Shown here: in pieces, positions 1-12,300 of the stretch
How the letters are laid out: each line of letters opens with the position of its first letter
Position numbering within the stretch: position 1 is the stretch's first letter
Translations under genes and position numbers: made by a program
The notes under the pieces: generated by a model
What the model was told of the DNA's origin: nothing
The model's database searches: none
The model's input: only the letters and a program-made list of their open reading frames with translations
Source: Yponomeuta sedellus
Taxonomy: Eukaryota; Arthropoda; Insecta; Lepidoptera; Yponomeutidae
Direction: 5' to 3'
NCBI GenBank assembly: GCA_934045075.1
Contig: OW203724.1
Coordinates: 18,591,143-18,655,142, forward strand
Length of the DNA: 64,000 bases

Positions 1-3000
1 AATGTGTTACTCGAACCGGTCTGGGGTACTACTTTCCCTCTCATTATATTGCATGCATGCAGCGACTTATTAATGTCAGTGATTCGAAAAATGTCTGTCA
101 GGATTGTGGCAAGTGGCTACCCTCTGGGTTACAGGCGTGAGCATATGTAATGAATGAATGCATATGCCCTGAAAACCAATACATAATACTGCGCGCTTGC
201 CACCTTCCTATTATATCGATTTAATATTAATAATATGTAATTGTCCACATGAGCTTTGTTTATACAAGTATTATTTCACTTTGTAGACTTCTTTTGGTGA
301 TAAATCGTGGCTAGTATTAACCGTGAAATTGGAGCTTTGTCAATTAAACTATTCGTAACTTAGGTAAGGATTTATTAATTAAGTCTTTCTATGTCATCAG
401 ACGAAGTGCTCTGTGTACTGAACCTTATTCCTTGACTTTATTAATTAGGCGATAAAGTGTTTTCCCAATACAATCATGTATGTAAAGTACGACCTTTGGG
501 TCAAGATGCAGTTGATATTTTTAGATTAGTTTGTATTTATGTTTTTGAGATTATAATAATTATACTGCTAATGTCAGAATTAATCATATCGGAGAGATTA
601 GCGTATCGGTAAAATTTTGGCCTCAAATTCTAAATAGATAACGTTCGTTCGGATCCCGGCGTATACAAATTACTTTGTCTTTTCATATTAGTGAATGTGT
701 AGTTGCTATTCCACTCGCTAACTGCAAAAGGGTACTTACTTCCTGAGGAAACCCGAGATCAGAGGGAACGAACTGTCATAACCCTATTCTCTCTTTCTCT
801 CTCTCTTTCTTTCTCTCTTTCTAAGAGAGACAGAGACCTTCGTCTGTTGCGTGCAGTGGGACGTATATAGGTTGGTTATCCATAATATTAACGAACATGG
901 CACAGAGCTCATACTGAGCACTCCGTACTTATGATATAGAATGACATAAATACAGAGCACGATGAAAGTTACAAAATTGGCTAGGATATAGTTAAATGTA
1001 AAGAGAGGCGCGACGCGCACTTTTCGTAGGTGGGACATGAATGCAATACGGTTCTTAGTTGTATGAGTGTACTGATAACGTAACATGATAATTGATAAAT
1101 GTTTAACAATATAATTGGCTTTCGAATGATCTCAAAATCTAGTCGTTATAGAAATACGTATCTGGGTACCTAAACCTGGTTCCGTGTGAGGAGGGTACAG
1201 GGATAAAATTGTATGGTTTTTTTCATGCTTTACTAGGCTAGTCCACTGCTGGACATAGCCCTCCTCTAATAAGGGGATATGCCGTAACCAGCATCTGCCT
1301 GCAGTATTTCGCAGCTTCATGCTTTAATTAATTAACCCCTTTTCTTTTCTTACTTTATTAGGTGCTAACGATAGCAAACTGGGCCTTCCGTAAACGATTT
1401 TTTAGCAAAATCTTGACAGTAATTTATCTTATTGGCAAAAATTTATGATGTTATCGGAAATATTCCAAACCTAATAACAAACATCAGTATCAACGAACTG
1501 TAGTGCCATTTTTTAAATTAAGGAGTTACATTTGCACATACAGATTTCATTAATAGATGGTCATTACAAGTGGTGAAGTTGGATTTTTTTATCGGGGATT
1601 TATATTGCAAATGCAATTGAAGTTATAAAAATGCCAATGATACTCCTTCAAATGACCATTTTGCAATCCTATATATTATTGATTTGTTCAAATGACCATT
1701 TTGCAATCCTATATGTTATTGATTTGTTGATAACGTTAAAGCAAATATTCCCGTATTTATTTCAACGTATGTTCATCGATAATTCTTTACCATGTTATCT
1801 GATTGCGTACTATCTTTTTTTTGTTACAAAAGGGGTACCTCTAGGAGGAATTATTCACTGCATTTTGGTGAATCCATTTTTGCCTAATTCTCCGCTTCAT
1901 TTCAATGGCAGTCTGCCTTTCTTCTCTCATTCGTGTCCTTGCCGAGGTGTGATGTGTCAGGCTTCTATGGCTCTCATAGAAGCTTTTGTTGCGGTCTTAA
2001 AATTTGTCAGGCAACCTTGCTCAAAAGAGGTTTGAGAATACTGTTTTTACTTTCTATCCCAGTACTCTACCCACGCGGACCATAGGATATCTTAATTTAG
2101 CGTGTCTCGTTATTTTGCTTCGGGGAAAACCAAGTTGATTAGGTATATTGTTTTGTTGCGATTATTTTCAGTCGATTAGGGAAGTAGTTAGTTACATAAC
2201 TTTTTACATTAGAGACGGATAGTGGAAGATATAGATATATTGTAAATTAAATTATGAGATACTCTGTAGTCCACCGAAAGCAGCCTGACATTTATGTTAT
2301 TATTATCTTTTAAGGACTCGCGATGTGCATGAACATCGCTAGTTACATATAAAACGTGTCTCATCAACTTTGAATCTCGGGAATTAAGGTAATTACATGT
2401 TACTTTGTAATCGCAATTTAGGTACCTTAATTCCCGACGTTTCGGCAACGTTGCAGTTGCTGTGGTCGCGGGTACACTGGTCGTGGTAATTACGTTTTAC
2501 CTAATAAATAATCGCGGTTAGGTTTAATATATAACTGTATACAGTCTATTTATTCTTACTTGTCCAATTTAGTAAACAAGATTCTAACCTTAAAATTGAG
2601 ATTATATGCCTAAACTAGACATTTTCTCGCAATTTCGTGAACTATCATGAACTATGTTTATAAAATTGGCAGCGTGTTATCTAAAAGAGTGTTTCAGGTT
2701 ACTTCATTTATGGAAATATGGCAGTTTTGGACTAAACACAGGTTACAGTTTAAGGGTATCTTGTTTACTAAATTGGACAAGTAACATTAAATAGACTGTA
2801 CGAGCCTCGCGAGTCATTAAGAAATACAATGAAATGCAAATACAATTAATATATAACTTAATGTATTGTTGCAAAGTCGAACATAACATAGTAAGAGTGC
2901 ACGCTTGTAAAGGCCGATGTGCTGTCGACTGACAGCGTTTGATAGTTGGTATTTACTTTCCTGTTAATGAAAACTTCAGGGCCGACCTGGAGCTACCTTA

Positions 3001-4063
3001 AAAGTAGATATGTATATGTCCTCTTATAAAACGGTGTTGGAAAACAATTATTTGGATATCTATTTTTAAAATCCATTGACTATAAACTAGGGTAAAATCC
3101 TAGGACTGTAATGCGTTTCTCAATCAATTTTCAAATCTTTAAAGACCAAATGACCTTAGAGTCTAGGCCGTAGGTTCTACAAAAAACAAACACAATTAGT
3201 GTGAATTTATACCAAATAAATAAAGATATGATTTTTTCACTAGTTAGCTCAGGGTCTCTTAATACAAAGAAAAACATAACTTTAAAATATTGTAAAAACG
3301 TAGAGCAATAAATCTGACATCGCATATCGATAGACCTTTGCTACTCCAGAATTTGTAAAAAAAGAAATACCTATTGTAAAAAAAATGTAAAGCAGTAACA
3401 AGCTTTTGGATTAAAAAAGTGAAAACACGTTATATGTCTTTTCCTTCCTTGGTTGGATATCAAACATACAGACTACGGTTGACCCCCCTGCTGCAGTGAC
3501 TCTTATCCGCGCATCAAAAAAGCGATTACTGAACAAAAATTGGTAGATACTTCTGTTATATTATTACATACGCAAAGATAACATATTATATCTTTGCCAT
3601 TGAATAAATACAGCAAAGAACAAATATTTTACCTGGTTAAATTATGAACGATAAGAAAATTAATTTCCGGAGTCAATACCACAGGTCAAAACAGATTTTA
3701 ACTCCAGAGTGAAGCAAAGAGTTTAAAACATATAGAATCATCGACAAGTTGCAAATAATTTACGATCCAGATCACTGACAGCCAATCAGCCAATTTATTT
3801 CAGGTCTCGGACTACCTCTTTTCAAAGTCACGTTAACGTTTCTGTGTCGAATGCATGCTTGTAAAATAGAGTCAACACTCAACACTGAATCAATATATTG
3901 ATGACAGCGCAGTGATGGGACGAGCGGCTCTGCAATAGGCTGTCCAATCGAGACTGCTGGGGAAACGTAGGCACGATGATGGACAACTTTTTAATTTCAG
4001 TTCTCATCGGTCCGCGATTAGGCTGCAAAATCCACAGCACCACCGCGGCATTTGCGGATATCA
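1..4063. other. Intergenic region, no convincing gene
   Basis: I see no exon with good coding character here; the short open frames lack recognisable motifs. The region holds a CT-rich microsatellite near 785-830, a minus-strand remnant of an RTE-like LINE end at about 1225-1320 (the GGAGGGCTATGTCCAGCAGT signature in reverse), a direct duplication of about 40 bp at about 1636-1730, and one MITE at 2540-2800 listed separately. Confidence 0.5.
2540..2800. mobile_element. MITE with about 45-bp terminal inverted repeats
   Basis: The left end TACAGTCTATTTA and the following ACTTGTCCAATTTAGTAAAC recur as the reverse complement at the right end, ending with ATAGACTGTA at 2800. The interior of about 170 bp has no ORF. 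This is a short non-autonomous DNA element; I cannot assign a superfamily and see no clear target duplication. Confidence 0.7.
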
Positions 4064-4074
4064 CGTCTAAATGA

Positions 4075-6193
4075 TTACACCATTTTTATTTTTAATGCAC
4101 TAACCCGTGCTAAGGAACAAATTTAAAAACCTATTTAGAGGCTAAAAATTTCACCCATGCCGGGATTCGAACCCGCAACCTCTGGCTATACGTACCAGCG
4201 CTCTACCAATTGAGCCAATGGGCGACTCACGACATCAGTGAAATTTCGAACCTCTTTACAATATTCTCTGTATTACGTACAGGCAGCGACATCTGACTTA
4301 AGCAAATTGCATTATTTACAGCCCCGACTACCTACTTTGCAGTTAGGTTTAACATCGGAACGATATCACTGTACCCACATGATTACACCATTTTTATTTT
4401 TAATGCACTAACCCGTGCTAAGGAACAAATTTAAAAACCTATTTAGAGGCTAAAAATTTCACCCATGCCGGGATTCGAACCCGCAACCTCTGGCTATACG
4501 TACCAGCGCTCTACCAATTGAGCCAATGGGCGACTCACGACATCAGTGAAATTTCGAACCTCTTTACAATATTCTCTGTATTACGTACAGGCAGCGACAT
4601 CTGACTTAAGCAAATTGCATTATTTACAGCCCCGACTACCTACTTTGCAGTTAGGTTTAACTTAGCACGGGTTAGTGCATTAAAAATAAAAATGGTGTAA
4701 TCATGTGGGTACAGTGATATCGTTCCGATGTTAAACCTAACTGCAAAGTAGGTAGTCGGGGCTGTAAATAATGCAATTTGCTTAAGTCAGATGTCGCTGC
4801 CTGTACGTAATACAGAGAATATTGTAAAGAGGTTCGAAATTTCACTGATGTCGTGAGTCGCCCATTGGCTCAATTGGTAGAGCGCTGGTACGTATAGCCA
4901 GAGGTTGCGGGTTCGAATCCCGGCATGGGTGAAATTTTTAGCCTCTAAATAGGTTTTTAAATTTGTTCCTTAGCACGGGTTAGTGCATTAAAAATAAAAA
5001 TGGTGTAATCATGTGGGTACAGTGATATCGTTCCGATGTTAAACCTAACTGCAAAGTAGGTAGTCGGGGCTGTAAATAATGCAATTTGCTTAAGTCAGAT
5101 GTCGCTGCCTGTACGTAATACAGAGAATATTGTAAAGAGGTTCGAAATTTCACTGATGTCGTGAGTCGCCCATTGGCTCAATTGGTAGAGCGCTGGTACG
5201 TATAGCCAGAGGTTGCGGGTTCGAATCCCGGCATGGGTGAAATTTTTAGCCTCTAAATAGGTTTTTAAATTTGTTCCTTAGCACGGGTTAGTGCATTAAA
5301 AATAAAAATGGTGTAATCATGTGGGTACAGTGATATCGTTCCGATGTTAAACCTAACTGCAAAGTAGGTAGTCGGGGCTGTAAATAATGCAATTTGCTTA
5401 AGTCAGATGTCGCTGCCTGTACGTAATACAGAGAATATTGTAAAGAGGTTCGAAATTTCACTGATGTCGTGAGTCGCCCATTGGCTCAATTGGTAGAGCG
5501 CTGGTACGTATAGCCAGAGGTTGCGGGTTCGAATCCCGGCATGGGTGAAATTTTTAGCCTCTAAATAGGTTTTTAAATTTGTTCCTTAGCACGGGTTAGT
5601 GCATTAAAAATAAAAATGGTGTAATCATGTGGGTACAGTGATATCGTTCCGATGTTAAACCTAACTGCAAAGTAGGTAGTCGGGGCTGTAAATAATGCAA
5701 TTTGCTTAAGTCAGATGTCGCTGCCTGTACGTAATACAGAGAATATTGTAAAGAGGTTCGAAATTTCACTGATGTCGTGAGTCGCCCATTGGCTCAATTG
5801 GTAGAGCGCTGGTACGTATAGCCAGAGGTTGCGGGTTCGAATCCCGGCATGGGTGAAATTTTTAGCCTCTAAATAGGTTTTTAAATTTGTTCCTTAGCAC
5901 GGGTTAGTGCATTAAAAATAAAAATGGTGTAATCATGTGGGTACAGTGATATCGTTCCGATGTTAAACCTAACTGCAAAGTAGGTAGTCGGGGCTGTAAA
6001 TAATGCAATTTGCTTAAGTCAGATGTCGCTGCCTGTACGTAATACAGAGAATATTGTAAAGAGGTTCGAAATTTCACTGATGTCGTGAGTCGCCCATTGG
6101 CTCAATTGGTAGAGCGCTGGTACGTATAGCCAGAGGTTGCGGGTTCGAATCCCGGCATGGGTGAAATTTTTAGCCTCTAAATAGGTTTTTAAA
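4075..6193. repeat. Inverted array of seven 308-bp tRNA-like repeat units
   Basis: Two minus-strand units (tRNA-like cores at 4152-4223 and 4460-4531) are followed head-to-head by five plus-strand units (cores at 4860-4931, 5168-5239, 5476-5547, 5784-5855 and 6092-6163). Spacing is exactly 308 bp within each block, and the two blocks meet at about 4661/4662. Each 72-nt core has a pol III A-box-like TGGCTCAATTGG and a perfect B box GGTTCGAATCC. It resembles tRNA-Ile in its GCCCATTgGCTCA start but lacks a clean 7-bp acceptor stem, and has GTA at the anticodon position with C rather than U at position 33. I therefore call it tRNA-like, not a working tRNA. The array is bounded by the 11-bp direct repeat CGTCTAAATGA (4064-4074 and 6194-6204), as expected of one inserted unit. 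All seven copies share variants not seen in the other loci of this window (GTA versus GGA in the anticodon loop, GGTGTAATC versus AGTGTAATC, TAAATAATG versus TAAGTAATG). Confidence 0.9.
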
Positions 6194-6204
6194 CGTCTAA
6201 ATGA

Positions 6205-7557
6205 GTTGGGACATCATGGTCTATCCTGCCAACGCAGCGTGGGCCGACTGTCGCGTCATGCGTCCCTAATTGAACTAATCCCCAGGGTTTTTTCCAGCGT
6301 CGCCGTGCCGGTCACGCTTAAGCCTAACGGTATAGTTAATATTTAATTAAATTCAGTTTAATTAACATTTTATTAAACATTAAATTATGGGTGGAATTTT
6401 TAGCCTCTAAATAGGTTTTTAAACATTAAATTAGTTAAATATTTTATTAAATGGGTATTTAACATTACCATTGAATTAATTCAATGACATTACTACCATC
6501 TGACCTGAACCGGGGGGTGGGCAGCAGCGCCACCTGCAGTACAATTCCACCAAACTGCAATCCCCAACCCGCAAGCCCAGCGTGGGGATTATGGACATTA
6601 ACTCCTATGATAGCACAACGTAGCGCCCTTTAGGGGAGGGCTATGTCCAGCAGTGGACTATTATAGCCTGACGACGACGACCACCTGACCCCGCAAACAT
6701 TGTTTGACTTCCTATTCTCTGACCTACCAAATAAACACAAAAAAATATACAAATAATTCAAGAGAGTTCGATAACAAACACTGTTAGTTTATTACACGCA
6801 CTTCTTTTAAAAAAAACCTATATTAATCTGAGGTATGTATAGAGTCAATGATACTATTTTAATTATTTACGTCTGTGGATGCAACATAGAAGATTCGTTT
6901 AAATAATGGCACTATAAATGGTACTAAAAGAAAAAAAAAACTTTTCAACAAAACCATTGAGTACCGCCGCTGTCACATTGACAATGATTTTTTTATAATA
7001 ACACAATATTGGAGCAAATTCATCAAAATTTTCGGTAATACTATGATTTGACTTCTTATTATGATATAGTTATGTGGGAGAAGTAGGTGCATTTAAATTG
7101 TAAGGTAAGGAAATCGTAATTTCTCCTTTTCAGATGTTATAATAGGTCCGCATAGGTTTTATCAGATACGATGACAAACGTCGTTCAGCAAAATGATCCA
7201 CGCTCTGGGTCGTCCTAATGCTACTTAGAATGAGTTAAAATCTCATTCGAGTAAGGTAAATCCAACTTACACCACTAGCTATCTAGAGTTTAGAAAACCA
7301 AAAAACCTTATTAGGAATTTCTCGTAGGCTAGAATGACAATTTTAAGGGTCTTTATTTAGTTCAAGTTCAATCGTTTATTGCTTCATGTAGTACATTTTG
7401 GTCTTAATATAAATAGTAGTTCTCAACATGAGCCCTGGGCCCTGGTAGCTCGCGTTTAAACTTTACTTATAATTATTTTCGATTTTTATTTTATTTTTCA
7501 GTACATAAATCGTAATAACGGTTACAAATAGTCGTACCCCTGAGACGGTATCTGATC
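6205..7557. other. Intergenic / 5' flank of the 349-codon ORF
   Basis: This stretch contains a second short piece of the tRNA-like element's tail (about 6388-6422), AT-rich sequence, and a repeat at about 6500-6680 ending in the TATGTCCAGCAGTGGACTA signature of RTE-like LINE 3' ends. A plausible 3' splice site (polypyrimidine then CAG) lies at about 7500, followed by in-frame stops and then the ATG at 7558. The next gene may therefore have an upstream non-coding exon. Confidence 0.45.
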
Positions 7558-8607
7558 ATGAATCCAGCTTGTCTAAGCATAAAATTTAGACCGCTCGTGA
7601 AGACGGTTCACCAAAAGTCATTATGCTGTCTCGAAATTGTACCGGAAATATCAGGCCTGGACAGCCTAGACACTGTCAACTGGCTGGGTGACGAATTGGA
7701 GTACAGCATCCCGATGGTATACAAAGTTGTCCTCAAAAGACGAAACCTGAAATGCAACAGTCGTAAAAACATTCCTACGACAGATAGTTTCAAGACTTAC
7801 CACTCTTGCGTGGATCTGCTCAACACCGACTCAGCGTTAGATATCGCTTATTCTCAAGGCGATTGCTCGAAAAACATCAGCGACTCCTTTATTTTTGGCA
7901 AACTTCTCTCAGATATCCAAAACTTCAGTAAGTTCCTGAAGAAACTTGACAATTGCAACTCGTTGACTGCGCTACAGTATAAATATAAACAGAAAGATTG
8001 TTTCGAGACCAGTGCGAGAGACACTTCTAACACAGCACAAATCAGAAATGTTATTGAACTTCATGATATTGCCACAGAAGAAAGTATAGTAGACCAGAAG
8101 CCAAATGTTATAATGATAACGAATAACGATGATTTGATGAAGCCATCTGTGACGCCCATTTGTTCATTGAACACAAGCTTACTAAAAGACAAACGGTTGG
8201 ACGTATCAACCGATACCTACAGCTACCACATGACGTTTGAGCCCTTTATGTTGTGTACATCAGCAGAAAAACCACCTGGATATGGCGATAGTAACAATGT
8301 TAATGCTGCGGTAGATGGGTGCGACCTACCTAAATCAGAAAAATCTTTCATGAAACTAAAATTAAAACCCAATGCTTCGTCGCTCACAACTCAACAGGCA
8401 TTAGCTCAATGTCGAATTACACAATTTCGTGTCCAAATGGAAAAAGAGATCATGCCATTGAATGACATGCTAGACAAATTGATTGAAAAATGTGTCTACC
8501 TGGGCATTAAAAAGCAAATTATTGAAAACGATGCACCTGCCTGGAAATTGGGGAGTAGTCGATCAGCATCGAATCGTGTCGTCTATACCATTGTGTCCAA
8601 AGGCTAA
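7558..8607 (+). CDS. Uncharacterised 349-residue protein, possible relative of the adjacent giant protein
   Basis: This is an uninterrupted 349-codon frame starting at ATG 7558; the frame is closed by two consecutive stops just upstream. I recognise no catalytic domain, signal peptide or membrane segment. The composition is polar (Asn, Ser, Asp, Lys) with scattered Cys. Residues about 277-320 form a likely helical segment with the motif RVQMEKEIMPLNDMLDKL. That motif resembles HMVPLQDIIHHLKDDI in the last exon of the large gene downstream, in the same position relative to the C-terminus, which suggests shared ancestry. A CAG acceptor at about 7500 hints at a 5' non-coding exon. The gene ends only about 90 bp before a tRNA-like repeat. 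It could instead be the terminal exon of a longer gene whose upstream exons I cannot see. Confidence 0.6.
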   Translation: MNPACLSIKFRPLVKTVHQKSLCCLEIVPEISGLDSLDTVNWLGDELEYSIPMVYKVVLKRRNLKCNSRKNIPTTDSFKTYHSCVDLLNTDSALDIAYSQGDCSKNISDSFIFGKLLSDIQNFSKFLKKLDNCNSLTALQYKYKQKDCFETSARDTSNTAQIRNVIELHDIATEESIVDQKPNVIMITNNDDLMKPSVTPICSLNTSLLKDKRLDVSTDTYSYHMTFEPFMLCTSAEKPPGYGDSNNVNAAVDGCDLPKSEKSFMKLKLKPNASSLTTQQALAQCRITQFRVQMEKEIMPLNDMLDKLIEKCVYLGIKKQIIENDAPAWKLGSSRSASNRVVYTIVSKG

Positions 8608-8696
8608 AATGTTTTATAAATTATTTGTTTTTGTCTTAATACACAAGTTTATTTAAAATTCATTCTCTGTTTATATTCTTTGCTAGTTTTTATGCT

Positions 8697-8920
8697 TATA
8701 CTATTTTTATTTTTTAATGCACTAACCCGTGCTAAGGACAATTTTAAAAACCTATTTAGAGGCGTAAAATTCCACCCATGCCGGGACTCGAACCCGCGAC
8801 CTCTGGCGATATCGTTCCGATGTAAAAACCTAACTGCAAAGTAGGTAGTCGGGGCTGTAAGTGATGCAATCTATTTCAGCCAGATGTCGCTGCCTGTACG
8901 TAATACAGAGAATTGCAGAA
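8697..8920 (-). repeat. Partial tRNA-like element between two genes
   Basis: The element's AT-rich tail (TTTTTAATGCACTAACCCG), a truncated reverse tRNA-like core (8773 to about 8808) and the internal module (CTGCAAAGTAGGTAGTCGG ... CGCTGCCTGTACGTAATAC) lie between the 349-codon ORF and the start of the giant-protein gene. The core is cut short in the anticodon region and joined directly to a plus-strand module, so the copy is internally deleted. It contributes open frame just upstream of the ATG at 8975, but that frame is repeat-derived and I do not treat it as coding. Confidence 0.8.
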
Positions 8921-8974
8921 TTGTGCCAGTCTAAATTGACTCTCATAGGAAAAAAATTGTTTTCTAGGGCAATA

Positions 8975-9308
8975 ATGGCAAACCAAGAAGCAACAGATAA
9001 AATAACCAGAAGTATATCGTTTGAAGTAGAAGCTATACCGCAAGATAATACCATTCAACTGACTAGTACAGCCAACACAACCCCTCTGAATGTTAAAATT
9101 AAAGTTCGAAAGAAACAAAATGCTGGGGCCGCTCAAAATGCTGTTATATCAATACCGAAGTTGGACTCGCCTGGAGCGGCACCAGCGAGGGTTCGCTTAG
9201 TCAGCAGTGACCAGACCATAATGTCGTTCAATGTCTTCATGGAAAATGTAGAAGATGTCAAGGCGCCGCGAAAGGTTAAAAAAGGCTTCTTCGACTTCTT
9301 TAAATCTG
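8975..9308 (+). CDS. Exon 1 of the giant disordered-protein gene
   Basis: The proposed start is the ATG at 8975, 17 bases after a TTTTCTAG acceptor-like site, so a non-coding exon upstream is possible. It encodes about 111 residues beginning MANQEATDK, rich in Thr, Val and Asn, and ending in a basic/aromatic patch (KVKKGFFDFFKSG) split by the GTAAGA donor at 9309. Without splicing, the frame runs only to 9436 and becomes hydrophobic and repeat-like, which supports the donor. Confidence 0.55.
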
Positions 9309-12300
9309 GTAAGAAGGGTTGGATACGTAAAGGAAGCATGCAGATTCCAACGAAGAATATTCAATGCTTATCTTATTTACTTTTATATTTTATTTTTTTG
9401 ATCTCACTGGATTCTTGTGTGTACAAAATAAAGTAACACAATTATTATTTACCACTGAACCATACTGAAAATCTGATACCTCTAGTAGGTATCAGATTTT
9501 CTGAACCACTGAACCACTGATCCATACTGAAAATCGTATACCTCTAGTAGGTATCACATTTTCAGTATGGCTCAGTGGTTCAGTATTTCTGTGGTTAAAG
9601 TCACTTCCGATACAGCCACTCATGACGATGTTGAAGACGGAGGTCGTCCAAAATCACCCACTCCTCAAAAGACACACGGCAACGCGAGCATATCACCTGA
9701 TGAATTGTGCATCGATCCCTCAGTGCACGAGGAAAATATTAAACGAAAGGAAATCAAGAAAGGAATTTTGGGCAAATACAAGCCAGGTAATATTAAAAAC
9801 CGTATTTGGAGTACCGTTAAATTAGAGTCCCTTTTTGGTCAGCTAATTTTCATTAATCAATTTCAGGGGGGTGTCTAGATCCACCTTTTGATCAAGATAG
9901 ATATGTATATGACAAAAAGAAACGAACATCACCTGTCCAAAGTATGCCTGCAGCAGAATCATGCGATGAAGATCTTAAAATTGTTGGTGAAACCCCTACT
10001 TACATGTACAAAACAAATCTGTATACCAAAAAAAGAATAGACAGCGTTGACGATGTCATTAATATGAAGAATGGTCAATTTAAGGACGATATTCACTCTC
10101 TGTCTGATAACAGCTTACTTCAGGATGAAAATTATGCAGTAAAAGAAACATTTTCTAATTCTCTCATAACTTACCCTCCCGCTGTAACTATTAGTGAGCA
10201 GAAAATACACGATGCGATAAGTGAGAAAAATATGAAGAACAAAATCTCAAACGCCGAAAATTATTACAGAAGTTCTGTTCAAAGCTCTGCAGAGAAATAT
10301 TACTGTCCGAGCGATCGGAAAAGTAGTTCTCGAAACAACAATGAAAAAAGTAGACAAGATAGTATCTTTGGGACAGCTGCTTTAATAAATAAATCAAGTA
10401 GCACAGGGAGTGATAAGTTACTAACAACGAAAACTATGACCAGCTTGGAAACAAATCATGTGGCTACTCCATTAAGTATTAAACAACTAAAACTTGAAGG
10501 ACAACCATTGTTTCCTTCTAAGTCATCAGATCAAGTAACAGATTATTTTCGAACTATTGCTGAAGAATCACTGACTCAAGGTAAAATCAATCCAGTTTCA
10601 GATGCCCAAAAATATCTCCGCAGTGCCGGGAGCGAACACGAAGATTATGAAAACAAATATAAAGTTGCGTCTCAAATTCCCTCGCTCATCGGGCATAAAA
10701 TAATAACTACAGAATTTGTTGATAACGTCAACAGTAAAAATATGTTTCCACCAGAATCATTAGCAAAAACTAAACTTAGCTATGAAATGGCAAATAAAGA
10801 AGTTGTATTAGAATCTTCAATAGAAAAACAATCAAACTTTTTCGATGACAGTTATTTAATTCCAAATGTAATGATGACACAACTTAAATATGTTGAAGAT
10901 ATGAAAGGAAACCTAAAACATCCAGGTGAAGTAAATCTTGGAGTCACAGAATCAATCAATTCAGTGAAAAGTAAACCTACTTATATCGATTACAGTGAAC
11001 CGATCTCAAGTGAAATAATCCCAATCGCAGCTACGATTTCATCAGAATTGATTGCTGTAGTAAAAACTAACGATGCAGATGCCAGCAAAATTATCCCAAA
11101 TGAGATGTCAGCTTTAATTATGTCCTCCACTACTTGTTTAAAAAATGACCCTATTTATTTCGATAATGAATCCAACATTGATTCATTACGAAAATCTCTA
11201 GTGACTTCCAGTGCATCGATGAAAGCCATGAACGGACGAGCCATTTATGTCAATGAGGGTGATTTAGATTTAAATCACCAGACAACAGCAGGAATTGCAC
11301 CTAAGTTATTGGTAAAACGTAAAACTAGTCATGCAAGCGATTCTAGACCTGACGCAAAAATACCTATAGTTTTGTCGAAAACTGAAAATAGCTATGTCGA
11401 TAAAAGCATAATTATACAAAATGCAATGAAAGGCTCAGAAATTCTAATGCCCATAGGAGTAACATTGAAAACGTCTACAAAATGCCAGTTTTATTATGCT
11501 GACAGTACTGGATGTGACAAAAATAATTTAGATATTATAGCCTATACATCAAAGGGCGTTTCAATAAAATCATCACGAAGTCAATCGTACGACCCCAAAA
11601 ACTTGAATGAGTTACCTGATAAACCGCCAGCCGAAATACTCCTAACACAAGATATTTCCATAAAAACAACTACAGACTATAAACCTTTCTACGTTAATAA
11701 CAACGAAATACCTATTGAAATTACTACTATAGAGTCTACGGCTAAATCTGTATCCTCAAAAAGCTCTATTAAAATTAATTACATTTATCAAGATGATAAA
11801 GAGGCAGCCATAAAAAATGAGATACTAGAAAAAGTAACTACCATAGTTTTGGATAACCAATTGGCCAAAAAACCATATGCAGAAAAGGGCAAAGACGATA
11901 CAAAACATTGTTTTGCGAAAGGAAACAAAAGCTATAATGATGGCAGTGGGACAGTAATAAACAAGATGCAACCAGACACTCTTATGCGTAGAATAGTTTC
12001 ATCTGAAATATCTGCAAAAAATCTACTTGAAAATAAATCCATTCAAAATAATCACATGGCAAAACCCCTTTTATCAGATGAAATTACAATTAAATCATCT
12101 TCAAAATATCAACTTGACGATATCCATGACAGTAATAAACTTTTAACTGAGATACAGTCAGAAATTTCATCTGCTAAACCAGCTAAGTCGAAATCTTTTG
12201 TAAATGGAAAACTTGCTTACGGCGACGAAACTAATGCACTTGAGCAAAGTGAATTTTCAATACCATTCTCTTCAACAGCAAAATTTATACCAATACCATC

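Noticed and set aside
784..1086. 100-codon minus-strand ORF
   Set aside because: Its C-terminus (RKRERKRERKRE) is a translated CT microsatellite; no domain or splice signals.
4152..6163. Cluster of seven functional tRNA genes (GUA, Tyr-like)
   Set aside because: The A and B boxes are good, but the acceptor stem is shifted or mismatched, position 33 is C, and each core sits within a repeated element with target duplications. They are SINE-type tRNA-like sequences.
8861..9436. A 191-codon ORF taken whole as a gene
   Set aside because: Its first 38 codons are tRNA-like repeat and its last 42 follow a good donor and turn hydrophobic. Only 8975-9308 looks coding.
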